Made by a program: the position numbers and the translations under genes
NCBI GenBank assembly: GCA_963969495.1
Contig: OZ018330.1
Span: forward strand, 46,986,394 to 47,050,393
Length of the DNA: 64,000 nucleotides
Origin: Ceratothoa steindachneri
Taxonomy: Eukaryota; Arthropoda; Malacostraca; Isopoda; Cymothoidae
Reading direction: 5' to 3'
Shown: one piece after another, positions 23,694-38,245 of the stretch
Layout: each line of letters opens with the position of its first letter
Position numbering within the stretch: the first letter of the stretch is position 1
The notes under the pieces: model-generated
Databases searched by the model: none
The model's input: only the letters and a program-made list of their open reading frames with translations
Told to the model about the DNA's origin: nothing

Positions 23694-24521
23694 CTAATCT
23701 GGGTGGGGGTTTGGCCTAAACATATTGAATGGCTGACATTTTACTATTTTGTTTATTTGCTTTCTTATTACAGGATTAAAAGAAAATTGACCCTCAAATA
23801 GATTTAAATTAGGAACTGACGATATCAAGCTCGATTCTACGATTCTTCTCTTAGCATAGTTAGCCGATTTAAATACCATTTTACTTCCATTGAAATCGAT
23901 CGTACGATTCAAGTCTCTAACATGGCAAAATATTCCACTGCTTTCGCTGCCCGGTCTAATATCTCTTTTGTCTTCGTACAATCTCTTGTCTAGATTTCTC
24001 TCCGTTTCCTCTATATAAACTTTATGGCAATCGTTGCATGGTATTGCATATACTTCTATGTTATGATGTTCTTCGGGTTTCCTGTCAATCATCAATTGGT
24101 TTAAGGAATTATTATATTTAAAGGCTAGATTAATACCCGCTTTTCCAAATATGTCCTTTAAACTATTTAATTTATTATTAAATGGCAATGTTATACATTT
24201 GTTGAAGTCATTAGTGCGGGAAGGCTTATTACCATAGAATGTTTTCCTAGCTGCAAAATGGACAAACGATATGAACCAATCGTGGTAATACAAATTAGAA
24301 AAAATGATCCTGATAATGACAATTTCTTCATCTAAATAGAAAGGATGACATATTTTGTATGCTCTAAGGAAAAGGTTAGAAATTACCGATTTTTTAACAG
24401 TATTATCGTGAAACGAAAAATAATGTATATAATTATTCAAATTATTAAAAATGCATGTCTCCATCAAATTTAAATATGAATGGGAATATGATAATAGATT
24501 ACCCTTTTTAGATGTCCTCAT
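23694..24521 (-). pseudogene. Penelope-like element, RT end and GIY-YIG endonuclease
   Basis: A 275-codon minus frame. The middle has YAIPCNDCHKVYIEETERNL followed by a DKRLYEDKRDIR block: the GIY-YIG nuclease of Penelope-like retroelements with its CX2C, although the usual YIGET reads YIEET, so the conserved Gly is lost. The tail has IDFNGSKMVFKSANYAKRR and PNLNLFEGQ. The first third matches the end of PLE RT (YIHYFSFHDNTVKKSVISN, RAYKICHP) and forms an inverted repeat with 24583-24704. The RT catalytic core is missing. These enzymes copy RNA into nicked chromosome ends. Confidence 0.82.
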
Positions 24522-24704
24522 TAATAAAGATCACCATGAATCAAAACTTGACGTGTATAGGAAACCAACCCACTCGAATGCCTATATACATTATTTTTCG
24601 TTTCACGATAATACTGTTAAAAAATCGGTAATTTCTAACCTTTTCCTTAGAGCATACAAAATATGTCATCCTTCCTATTTAGATGAAGAAATTGTCATTA
24701 TCAG
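24310..24704. repeat. 122-bp inverted repeat within PLE RT sequence
   Basis: Arms 24310-24431 and 24583-24704 are complementary with about one mismatch seen by eye, around a 151-bp centre. Both arms encode the same RT segment, so two PLE pieces are joined head to head. Confidence 0.9.
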
Positions 24705-24741
24705 CACCATGACTTTACAAAGACTAGTTACACTCCTGTGA
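24451..24741 (+). pseudogene. Penelope-like element, RT C-terminal fragment
   Basis: A plus-strand frame with NRLPFLDVLINKDHHESKLD, VYRKPTHSNAYIHYFSFHDN and the RAYKICHPSYLDEE block: the conserved end of PLE reverse transcriptase (LPFLDV, VYRKPTxT). It is the oppositely oriented partner of 23694-24521 and stops where Tc1-like sequence begins nearby. Confidence 0.78.
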
Positions 24742-24865
24742 AGAAGTTTTCCAGACTTCCAAGTCTTCCAATTGAACACCATGATCGCGCCTGCCGGTAA
24801 GTTTCCAGCTCAATTATCGGGTTGTATCCATTGCCAAGCTTTCACATGATAAGAGAGAAGCAGGT

Positions 24866-25460
24866 TTGAACGCTTTAACACTCACACTGAAGGGAAAACC
24901 TTTCCTCCAAGCTCTTAAGTTGAGAAAGGCTGCGAAGAAGCCTCATCTCACCAAAAAAGAACCTTACGAATCGGCTCCCATTCTGTGGGAAATAGAGAGA
25001 GCTATTGATGAATCGGGCAAAGAGAATTCTCTAATGAATTTCAATTGCGCTTGATTGGAGCTTCTGGAATTTCTTTCGTTAGTAGCAGAAAAGCAGAACG
25101 GTTTTATAAGTCCCATATCGTGCCCGCGGTGAAGCATCAGGACATTCTCTATAATGGATTTAGTAAGCAAAAAGCGGAGCGCTTTCACAAGTTATATATC
25201 GTGTACGGTGAAGCATCCGGACTTTCTCTATATGTGGGACTGATTCTCAATTAATGGAACTAGAACACTAGCAATGTTCCTAAAGAATACTGCCATGAAC
25301 TCAAAATTGTACCAAAGCGTGATTCATCAGTACGTTTACCTAACAATTCAGGATCAATTTGGGGATGATAACTGTCTTTTTTTCACCATGATGGCGCACT
25401 CTGTCACCAAGCAAAACCGATAACAAAATTCTTGGCTGAATATAGATGGTGGGTCAGTAT
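24866..25460 (+). pseudogene. Tc1-like transposase relic, copy 1
   Basis: Frames read KLRKAAKKPHLTKK, then SSRKAERFYKSHIVPAVKHQ, a partly repeated KAERFHKLYIV segment, then HHDGALCHQAKPITKFLAEY. These match the order of Tc1 transposases: the RK-rich linker, the RxGERF...TVKHGG block and the second catalytic Asp in QQDNAPCH. Stops and frameshifts are common. The C-terminal NSPDLNPIE block is absent here but present at 27905. Copy 2 at 42060 has the same linker DNA. Confidence 0.7.
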
Positions 25461-25599
25461 TTTGAGTTCATTTGTAAAAATGTATTGAAAATATGCATAG
25501 CACATCAGAGAACAGTTGTATATAAATGTAAATTGGTACAAATAACCTAAAGAATCCTTAGAACAAGACTTTTCAATCAATCTACCATTATCCTCAATG

Positions 25600-26320
25600 A
25601 CGACTTCAATTCAGGGTCTGAAGCGTTGACATTGCCGGAACAGATGATCTTTATCTATTTCGAACAGTATTTGTTATAGCGGACTTGAGATATTAAATTG
25701 TATTATATGAATGTTGATTGACCTCTGTCTTGACGAGGCCCCATACGTAAGAGTCCATTAGATAGGTCGAGTAAACTAGAAGAACATGAGTCTGGGAGAA
25801 CATGATCATGGAAATTGGCACGCACCCAAGCTTTGTTTGTTCTAGCCTTATGATATGGTGCTAAGTCATGTTGGAAGATGTAAATTCTTCCTTTTCATAG
25901 TTTACCTATCTAGGGCATCACAACCTTCTACCAAACATCTGTGTATGCAGCAGTATTGACTCTTATGCCCTGTAAAAAAGTGAGGGGCGTGACATCTACA
26001 TCGCTGTTAACGAATCACAAAATCATCACAGTCGCTTGAAACTTAGTATACAAGAGAGTTGTAACCTCAGTTATTCTAATGAGAGAAAAAGCAAAGCATT
26101 CCAGCTTCTTGATATTTCAACATGTAGATCAAGCGCTTTGCATGGATCAAATTATCCTCCTTCATTTTACTTGATATAAACTGGCCTCTCCTCATTGCAT
26201 ACGATTCTTCTGATGGTGCATTCTGAAACCTTTAGTCATTTGCAAAGGCTGTGATCGACTTTTCTGGGTTTTCTCTAAAGTTTTGCTATACTCGATATCC
26301 CACTTTAAAAACAGATACCC
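25600..26320 (-). pseudogene. IS630/Tc1/mariner-superfamily transposase relic
   Basis: Minus strand. The clearest part, 25781-25910, reads IYIFQHDLAPYHKARTNKAW then VRANFHDHVLPDS, the second-Asp block of a DDE transposase. A shifted frame then gives MDSYVWGLVKTEVN, like the NPMDxxVWGxLK block that carries the third Asp. Upstream, broken frames extend to about 26320. It differs from the Tc1 copies nearby, so it is another family. Confidence 0.6.
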
Positions 26321-26329
26321 AGTTCGGTT

Positions 26330-27420
26330 ACACCAGCATCAGGACGTGACGCGGCGTGTAGGCCAATAATTCCCCCCCCCCACCTCTCCCCTCTTGACCC
26401 GATGACAACCACACTCGATATTCATCGCTGAGAAAGTCAGAATCAACAGATCTCTTTGCCAGCTTGCATAAATAAACGAAGAGGAGAAGAGCAGATGGAG
26501 TAAAAATGTCTAAACAGGCTCACTGTTCCCCCTAAGATTTGAGATCTAGTTTCGCCTAATAGATGAAATTGTCGGAGCTGCGACGAAAGCCAGAAGATAC
26601 CTTTAGGGCTAAGTGACTACACTCTGAAAATTGTCGCTATAGGAGAGAGGCTTAAACATAGGCCCTCATCCCCCAGTTTCCTTACCCCCAGTAGCTAGTG
26701 GAAGTATATATACGGATAGCTGGAGAATAACCAAGGAGATCGCGTTAGATATCGAAACGACAAAATCCGGCGGCAGAGCCCGGCACAAACGGAATCGAGA
26801 AGAGAAGAAGTTCATTCTGAGGCAGTTCCTGGTGGTTACACCAAAGAGTAGACCCTTTTATGTATAATCACTCTTATACAACTCTCGTCAGAGAAACACC
26901 CTATCTCGGTTTTTAACTAAAACCAGAGATATTCCTCACCAATGAGGAATACCCAAAGTGAACTCTTCCCCCTCTATCCCTAGTCGTCCAAGGATTCACT
27001 TTTTTTCATCGCTCGTCAGTGAGAAGCAGCACAAGAGTAACCTGAAGATTGGAAGAAGCCTACCTCCACGCTCCCGTTGCCTAAATCGTCCGATTAAGAT
27101 ACCGTGCCAAGTGCCATCTGCGCCCCTCATCAAAGGCAGCTGATTTTTTCTATTCTGTCTACCAGCGAAACGATCAGCTGGGTGCCTGAGCCCATTCACC
27201 CGCGTCGAGCCTCAAGCCCCTTCCCCCGCCTCCATAAGATCCCCCGTTAAGGTTGTCCCTCATTCAGAGTTGCTTGTTCTTAAAGTTAAAGCCATCCCTA
27301 TTTAATTATGTGTCTCAATTAGCGTGCAGTATTAAAGTGAGCTTGGAGGTCAACCATCGCTTAAGATTCATTTTCAAAGTAGTAATTTGCACTTAGACCC
27401 TATATTATATTTCTTGTAGA
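26330..27420. other. GC-richer non-coding block, possibly a solo LTR
   Basis: A compositional island with a C10 run (26371), a TATATATA box near 26706 and no long frame. It separates two Tc1 parts. The ends cannot be fixed and no second copy is in the window. Confidence 0.3.
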
Positions 27421-27904
27421 TGTAAAGTTTGTTTTTAATATTTCATTTTTTTTGTAATTAAAAGTATATTTTGGTTAGAGTTGCTTAACTAAATCCTCAG
27501 AACGCTGCATATGGCAAAGCAAAAGATTAAATAAAGTAAAATATTATCGCACTATTAGAGAAAATGAAATAATGAGTCATTTAATTATGTAACAAACCAC
27601 TATGTACACACTCGGCTCTTATACCACGACATTATGGTATTGGAATCCTTTGCATGTGTTTTGAGTTTTGCTGCTAATATTAATCCCTATCTGCAGCTTC
27701 CAAGTCTTTTCTAACTTTGGCAAGGAAGGATCAGGCTACATTCGGAAAGCAAGCGAACTCTGCATCATTATGCTGAGCTTTTATGGCAATGATTACATAT
27801 ACATTTTCATTTGTTTCGTCAATATAATTTTATTCATTATTAATTTAAGATAAATTTTTAAAAAATGCTTATAAAAAGTTAGAACTATTTTTTAAGAGAT
27901 GTCC

Positions 27905-28260
27905 TCAAAATACTGACGCACCCAATATTATCGAAATCTTAGGACCATAGCCGGGGAATTCGCCAGATGTGAACCAAAGAGAGAATTTGTGGCGATAATC
28001 AAACTGGTGGTTGATAAACAAAGGCCATCAAATTGAAAGCAGTTGAGGGTACCTATTGAAAAAAATGGAGCAATGTCAATCAAGATAACGTCACAAAATT
28101 TCATTTCCATCATGCTAAAACGAATTGAAGCATCATTGTGAATATTGACTGCGTGCTTCTATTCACTGAATTTATTAATAAAATAGGTTTGGATTCTAAA
28201 TTGGTGTATATTTCATTTTAAATTATGATACAAGCGTACTATAACAAAAAAAAGAAAAGT
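27905..28260 (+). pseudogene. Tc1-like transposase C-terminus and 3' end
   Basis: Reads PGNSPDVNQRE (family: NSPDLNPIE, third catalytic residue region) and IKLVVDKQRPSN in different frames, then a non-coding end (ATATTGACTGCGTGC to GATACAAGCGTACTATAAC) that also occurs at about 42590-42690 in copy 2. It could be the missing end of copy 1, cut off by about 2.4 kb of inserted DNA. Confidence 0.6.
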
Positions 28261-28291
28261 AAAGTAGTCTCAAAACTTTTGGCCATGTCTA

Positions 28292-28414
<123 letters not shown>

Positions 28415-29144
28415 CAATTAATTATATAGCGATCATCAACAGTCCACTATAGTAATAGCTTCCATTAGCGGAATATTTCCGTTTTGGATCTTAGGACTCA
28501 AAATATTAAAACATGCTAGATTCTTATCGAAGGACGATCTTCTCCAAATGGCCAAGTGTAAGACCAATATCCTATCAATGAATGAATTACACTTATTCAT
28601 AATAGAAATAGACATTATTTGTTTAAACGGCATTTCCGTTTAATTCTACTCTTGTGTGTTACAGGAGAAATAAAAAGAAGATGTGCGTCCGACAAGTTGG
28701 ATTGTGGTCAAATGAAACCACAAACTTAAAAGATTCACTAATATCTAAGGCAACTGTATCAATAAAATTATCAGGAGTGGGACTCTTTAATAATGAAGAA
28801 TTATATCTTAGAAGGGGTAAAGTTCATACCCATTTCATCTATTTAGAACTCCTTCAAGATATATATTGCTGGACATAGGAACTCGCACTCACATAAAATA
28901 TTATAATAAAGGTTAATTTAACATAATATGTCTATAAAATAATTTATCTTTTCCCTCCCACAACGATTAACATAAAAGAGAGGCAATAAACTTGCATAAT
29001 AGGCACCCGAAACTTCATTTTTTCAAACTTTTTAAACATCCCATCAACCCATACATGTGAGGACCTTCCGGGAGGTACTCGTTCAAAGTAGTTCGAATAG
29101 GATCACAACCCTAAAATTAACAATAGTTCCTCCGTGAGAACCCT

Positions 29145-29370
29145 GTGAATAATCATCATCATGGTATTACAGAATTTCAAGCAATCTACCTTCTTGACTG
29201 TGGATTTCTCTCTCTGCTGCTATATTTTCTTCTCCATCTCAGGTTATTTCAATTGGACATTGAACATCCACTATTCTCTCAACCATTTGCTTCTTTGGTA
29301 CACAGGCGCTCTGTAGAGGCCTATACACTGAAGAGGCCTATATACTTCTCCCCTTTCCTATATTAATCAT
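29145..29370 (+). pseudogene. LINE C-terminal fragment, plus copy
   Basis: Contains a degraded LWxxLxAAIFSxPS block and the shared string GCTCTGTAGAGGCCTATA that matches the minus-strand copy at 29990-30250. That copy carries the LINE-tail motif. Too short for a family name. Confidence 0.4.
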
Positions 29371-29989
29371 AATTATTATTATAAAATGCTTTTACAACTC
29401 ATCTGGCATCAACATCAAAGAAATACTCATCCCTAAACCTTGAGGAAGAACGATGTTATGAAGCAGGTCAGATTCCTCAATACTAAGGCGTTAAACTAAT
29501 TAGCAATCTTAAATCCTTGACAAAATTGGGCTAATTGCGATTGAACTGTATTCACTAAAACGTGATGAAGCGCTCATTCTAAATTCCTAATTTGGATCAC
29601 TTCATTAATACTCCTATTCCAAATTAATCTTTTATCCTGTTGCAATTACCAAAATAATATTCGCTAGTAGGGAAGAACTAGTAACTACCGGGTACGATAT
29701 ACATCTTTTTTGCAAAATATTATTTATAATAAAATATGGAGGACATTTTTTTTTTTTCTTAACGAAATGGACGTAAATAGGAAGCATTGAAAGTTGCCTC
29801 AGGAAAGTTGAATGAAGCAAAACATATTTTCATTATTCTACTTCGGACCAAAAATGCCACCTGAAAAAATAACTTTCCATTTATTAAAATATAGAACGCC
29901 ACCACAAATATGTAGGTAAAATTGCGTGCATTAGCCATTTCTTTTACAGTTGGTATAAAAAGATAATTGTGATAGGGATTTTTTTGTAA

Positions 29990-30250
29990 GGCGCTATTCA
30001 AGGTTATAGGCCTCAACAGAGCGGTTTTTATCGAAAGAGTGAGGGAAGAGTCTTCAAGGGAGGCTAAATGCACCAAGGGAGGTAGTGAAAATATAGCAGC
30101 AGGCACATCATTCCACAGTCTAGAAACAAATAACGAGAAAGCAGTATCCTCCATTTTGTGTATACGACTATCAGAACCTAACTCTGGAGGGGTAGTCAGA
30201 TCGTATTGTTTGGAGGGAATTGCATGAGGTCAGAGAGGAAGGCATGTAAA
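29990..30250 (-). pseudogene. LINE C-terminal fragment, minus copy
   Basis: Minus frame with MEDTAFSLFVSRLWNDVPAA, the RxxSxxxxxxRLWNxLP motif found near the end of many CR1/L2/jockey-type LINE ORF2 proteins. It is preceded by a TIRSDYPSRVRFDSRIH-like stretch in the same direction. RT is absent (5' truncation). Confidence 0.5.
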
Positions 30251-33529
<3,279 letters not shown>

Positions 33530-33589
33530 GAAATGAGTCGAAACTAAAGTATGACAGTTATATTAATAGCCTTTATTCTTTCTTTCGAA

Positions 33590-34760
33590 GAAAACATTTT
33601 GAGAGCCCTTACTAACTTTGGGGGTAATAGTAGTTTATAGGTCCGGTCAGCTTTTTGGTCGTCTATTGGAGATGGAGGTGAAGATGGGGCGAGGTTTCGG
33701 ACCTCTACAGATCTCGGAGTTTGTGAACCTATTTTATTTGGGGGCTTAATCGACTCTTCCGGGTGGTTCAGCCTGCAATGGAGGAGATGATCATACTATT
33801 GGCGGAAGGTTTTCTTAAGGGCTGAGATGCCATGAGTTAAGGGTGTCGGGGTTTCTATAGTGACTGGCTGGATTGGAGGAGGGTTATTACATGGGGCTTT
33901 AAGATACAACGACGTCGATGGGTCTGTTGGGTCTGCGGTAGATTTATATCTGATGGAGTAGGTTTTGTCCCGTGTTGGTTTACATCAGGTGACCCTTATG
34001 AAAGATATACGGATCGAGCATTAGGGCATTTCTTCTTGGAAATGCATGCGTCTAAGACTATTTTGAGATGGTTTCTGGGCACTAGTTTTGCACGATTTAG
34101 GTCCTTATAATAGAGGATTTTAACTTTTTTTTTACAAGATTTTCAATTATTCGGTAGGGTCCGCCCCATCCATGGTATAGTTTTGCGTTGGTGTTTGAGG
34201 CACGTTACTATCAATATAACATCGCATGCCAACGAAGATAGCTCTCGGTGGTGTGGTTCTTTGATATTTTCTGGCCGTCATCTCGGTGTTTCGATGGTTC
34301 AGTTCTCTTCGAATTAAATCAAAGATTTTAAAGGCAGGTTCCGTTGATTCGTTAGCGACATCCTTGCAGTAAGAGCAAGGATGTTTCAGAGTTCAAAGCA
34401 ACGTTTGAATCGCTACAATCATAAGGGAAGCGTTTGTTATGATGGAATAGTATAAAGTCTACTATGTCCTCCAAGGTTATATAATAAGCACATTTTATGG
34501 CAGTCTGATCTAGAGCTAGACATTCATCCACGAGGTTATTTGAAGTGAGATGATAGTGGGCTATCTTTACCTTACTTATGTTGCACAGCCTCCAGATTTT
34601 TTCCTAAGTTTCGTGGTAAAGTTGGTAGTGTTGGTGGAGATCAGTACCTTGGGTGCACTATGCGCTTCAATGATGCGATCTATTAGGGCCTTGGGAAATG
34701 TTTCGTCTATTTGGTCAGGAACGGGAATAATTCTTTATAACACCTAAAATAATCTGTAGA
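33590..34760 (-). pseudogene. gypsy-type integrase relic
   Basis: Minus strand. An integrase core fragment IDRIIEAHSAPKVLISTNTT (family: GxPxxxxSDNGTNF) lacks the second catalytic Asp. Across several stops it is followed by a KIAYYHxTSN-like and NxxSxxxRxPF-like region, then TARKYQRTTPPRAI and a C-terminal WxGPYRI-like stretch read in shifting frames. It is oriented like the RT at 40200-41265 and lies downstream of it, so both are probably halves of one gypsy element split by later insertions. Confidence 0.6.
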
Positions 34761-34852
34761 TACTAATATGTGTTTGTTGTTTTTAGGGGTTTCTGAATGG
34801 TCACATAATATACATAGTAGTCACTGTCTAAGGTTTTAGGGGAAAAGGATAC

Positions 34853-35098
34853 CTATGTATGTATTGTTGGTGGTGGTAGTAACCCCATCTCTGGCCCAAC
34901 AATTGGTCGGGGGCCCTCACAACTATTCCAGGCCCACTCCAGCTCCCTGGACCATAGTAGGAGCAGACCCGCCGCCTCCCGGCGTCTCTCCCAGAAATCC
35001 ACCGGGCTCAGGTCTGTGTGTATCTGTGGGCATTTAAAGAGATGTGCGGTGTCGTGTATCTGTGTTAGGCATTTAGGGTAAGAACACCAGTCACCCAT
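34853..35098 (-). pseudogene. LINE ORF2 C-terminal zinc-knuckle fragment
   Basis: Minus frame opening MGDWCSYPKCLTQIHDTAHL, then FKCPQIHTDLSPVDFW: the CxxxC...H...C knuckle with DTxHLFxCP and TDLxPxDLW found at the end of jockey-type ORF2 proteins. It has the same strand as the LINE N-terminal half at 38246-39420. No LINE RT lies between, so either RT was deleted or these are two copies. Confidence 0.6.
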
Positions 35099-36595
35099 GG
35101 TGTTAACGGTGGAGGATCCGGAGTCAGCAACAACCTCCCTTGCATTACTTGAACGGCAGAGAGCAGCATGGCTCCAAGGCAGGGCGGCCGCAGGCGTCCC
35201 TCGGCCTTCTAGAGAATTGATGACTCCTCCTCCAGCGCCTGGTCAGACCCAGGCGTTGTCCTCTCTCATCTTTTTATCGGCAAGGCCAGGAGTCAGGATT
35301 GTTTACGAATATCCAGTGGCCTTTCACCTCCAAGCAACAGCACCATAATTACCGCCCACACCGGGTACCCCTACTCGGCAGGACCAAGGACCAGCAGCAA
35401 CACCTTCGGTCCTATAACGCTCTCCACCTGATACGACCCGTTGGGCTGTTGTAGTGGTTGATCTAAATTCCTAGATTAATAATTACGTCTTAAAGAGACG
35501 TGATCGAGAAAAAATCTCTCCTCTTCTCACCCTTTACAAGGTCAGGAGCACCCTCACCTCAGTGAAGAGACACACAACGTTCTAACGTCTGCGGCTATAC
35601 TACTGTGTCCTCCACTATTGCTGGGAACCAGCTCTCAGGGAGGCTAAAGAGCGGGCGACACTCCAATCAAACATTCAGCTCTCAGAATGGGCTCTTAACA
35701 CTCGCACTGGATGGCCCAGACGCATTGCACAACGGATTTTCTACACACGACCAGCCCCCGTGGGTCGCGAACACGGACAGAATTATACAGGCCGGCCTAG
35801 AGCTCGCCCGAAGAACCTTCGGGAAGCTAAGAAGACAGAGTTCCGACACACCATCAGAGGAGGCCCTATAGGCTCATCACGAAGCTCTTCTCCTGGAAAA
35901 CGAGACAACGGAAGTACTTCATTTGCCGCCTGATCAGCCAGCGTCCACTTCGCCTACCTTTAGTGAGGAAACCGATGTACCTACCATCATTAGTGATACT
36001 ATCGATCTTACTATTGATATCATTGGCCAGTTACTTACTGATATGTCTAAATTAAATATTGACGAGCAAAGTCTGTCAGTAGCCAGTGATTTTGGCTAAT
36101 ACTAGAAAGATAACTGGCATCTCGAAGTGCTCTAGTAGAGATACCCTCGAATACTGTACCAGTGTTACACATACCAGACCTCCCGGTTCTGAGCCCCGTG
36201 ACTTATCCCAGGGTTAAAATCTCGGAGGTAATTGATATCAACATTCGAAACTTTCAGTTACTAAAGGTGAATCGTGAACCCACTCGTTACGCTTCAACGG
36301 AACTCCTAAACTACTTGGAGAGTATGGCCTGGCAACTGGGAGGCCTGTACATCGAGAAGTTCGAGACAACTCAAATCGCGGTTATACCTCTTCTAGGCCT
36401 AGCCGTTCCTACGGTATTGGAGGTCAAGGCCCTCTCCTCACAGGACTCGGCCTCGGAGAACTCCAGCGTTCACGCGGATGATTTCACTGCCATGGACCTC
36501 CTAACATTAGAGACCTGAACAGGAATCGCGGTGGTAATCAAGACCAGCATGAATACGGTGGCGAAAACCGGAACGACAACGGTTGCAATTAAGGT

Positions 36596-37330
36596 ATGGA
36601 TAATAAACTGGCTGATTGGAGCGAAGAAAAGGTCAGCCCAGTGATTAACCCACCTCAACCAAAGATCATGTTTTTCGGAAAACTGAAATTCCCTAAACAA
36701 GGGGACTTAACTAATATCCTGGCTGCCAATAACGTTATCAATTCAGCCAAGAAAGATGGGATTAAAATTTTCATACCTAAAGGCTATACTCACTACCAAA
36801 AGAGCAGCCCTTAACTCTTGGAAGCTGTCGGAAAACTGGTGAAGGGCGACATACTAGAGGAGTCCCAAGATGTGCCTCGCACATACAGAATCTTTGTAGT
36901 CTCTAATCCAGATGGCTCCATGAGAGTCATATACGACATGTATGACTTCTATAATCAGCCTCCTACGTTCAGGCTCCCTAAAATTGGTAAGGTTTTCATG
37001 AAAACCCATTTGGGTGACATCGCAATTAAGCTAAATTTGCGGAACGGCTTCTATCGCCTGCCTCTCCATCCAAAGGCTAGACATCAGTTTGGCATTAAGA
37101 TCAGCCAAAACTCATGGGGATTCAAGAGGCTCCCGATGCAATATTTTATGGAGGCCATGGCCAATTTTTTGGTGCGCAAGCACAACACCTAAACCTTGAC
37201 CTACTTAGCCGATATCCTTATCACCGGCCCCTGTGGACGACGTTCTAGACACGCTGGAGGAGTTCTTCGACAGCAGCCTTCAGGTGAACATCGAGAAATC
37301 CATTTTGGTCCCCAAGGATAACATCGAGTA
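36596..37330 (+). pseudogene. reverse transcriptase relic
   Basis: The frame from 36596 is cut by one stop at 36812 and continues in phase to 37192. It has VPRTYRIFVVSNPDGSMRVI, then FRLPKIGKVFMKTHLGDIAI, then KLNLRNGFYRLPLHPKARHQ, where the first catalytic Asp of RT (DLxxGFYxLPL) reads Asn. In another frame TYLADILITG stands for YxDDIL with the first Asp changed to Ala, and NIEKSILVPKDNIEYL is the thumb start. Both catalytic motifs are damaged. The substrate would be the element's own RNA. Confidence 0.72.
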
Positions 37331-37639
37331 CCTACGCCTGGCCTGAGCACGATTCACCAACGCCCTGGTCCACAAGGTCCAAAGGAGCCTTGGCTATTGT
37401 ACTAATCCCAGCCTCCACCATAAATACTGGCAACGCTTAGACGTTCTCCTTAACTTTGGCATCCCCATTCTGGACCTGCCCTTTTTCTCGTTGCAGCTCT
37501 GCAACATTAAGCTTATGCACGACGCCACTCACAAGTGTCTCTTGGCCCACCGTCGGCTCATTGAGTCCGTATGGCGCCGGTGGTTTCTTTCGAAAACGGG
37601 CCTCAGCTTTACTGCTCAATTGTGACCCCTCCTTCTCCA

Positions 37640-37915
37640 GCATAGCTATTGTCCACACTGACCAGACTTGGGCTTTACCCCTCGACGGGCTTTAGATCCT
37701 TTGATATGCCTTTCAGCATCCTATTTCCCTACGCTAGGATCATTTCTGATTGCATCCAGGCAATAAAGAAAGTTAGACGCGGCAAGGTCCCTTATCAGAT
37801 CCTAGACCACCTCTCGGCAGCTACGCTTTTCCAACTTTCCCAAAAGTTTCGGGATTCTGCAAAAAATATTCGCTACATACGAAGCTCCAACAACCCGGCG
37901 GTCATGCCGCCCTGA
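37640..37915 (+). pseudogene. RNase H-like remnant of the same retroelement
   Basis: VHTDQTWALPLDGLRSFDMP is followed by YARIISDCIQAIKKVRRGKV and IRYIRSSNNPAVMPP. The last part resembles YVRSxxNPADxxSR, which closes RNase H domains in retroelements whose particle DNA is processed by RNase H. Catalytic residues cannot be assigned safely. Confidence 0.45.
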
Positions 37916-37971
37916 ACCTTTGAAAAGGAAGACTCCGTCTTTAGCCCGGCCCTTACGGCCTGGCATATGCC

Positions 37972-37979
37972 TATATAAG
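37972..37979 (+). promoter_or_regulatory. TATA box at the end of the unassigned retroelement
   Basis: TATATAAG in GC-rich context with CATTCATT about 28 bp downstream, the usual TATA-to-start distance. An AATAAA follows at about 38221. The order promoter, then poly(A) signal, is that of an LTR, but no partner repeat was found. Confidence 0.5.
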
Positions 37980-38245
37980 GCAGTGAGGGCACGGGCCGGC
38001 ATTCATTCGCTCGCCGATCCTCGTGGAGACAAAATCGTTTGCGATATTTTGGACTCATAGGCCACCCACCCCGAGGATTTATTATTCTAATGTACTCACT
38101 TTTAATTTCTCTTATATGCCTGTATCTTCCACACTACGAACCTCTTAAATTTAATTTCTGTTTTATATTCTCCTTTGTTGAGTTTCATTCCCTTTCTCTT
38201 TTTTACCTCTGTACCAAATATAATAAATCGAGGTCATTTCCCACA

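Larger units (their letters stand above)
35100..38245 (+). mobile_element. plus-strand retroelement of unassigned type
   Basis: A GC-richer block with different codon texture from its surroundings, bounded on both sides by minus-strand LINE sequence. It holds broken frames (35605-36518) without known domains, an RT (36596-37330), an RNase H-like part (37640-37915), a TATA box (37972) and an AATAAA (38221-38226). No matching terminal repeats were found. The RT does not look like the gypsy RTs in this window; a DIRS-like or other YR/LTR order is possible. Confidence 0.5.
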
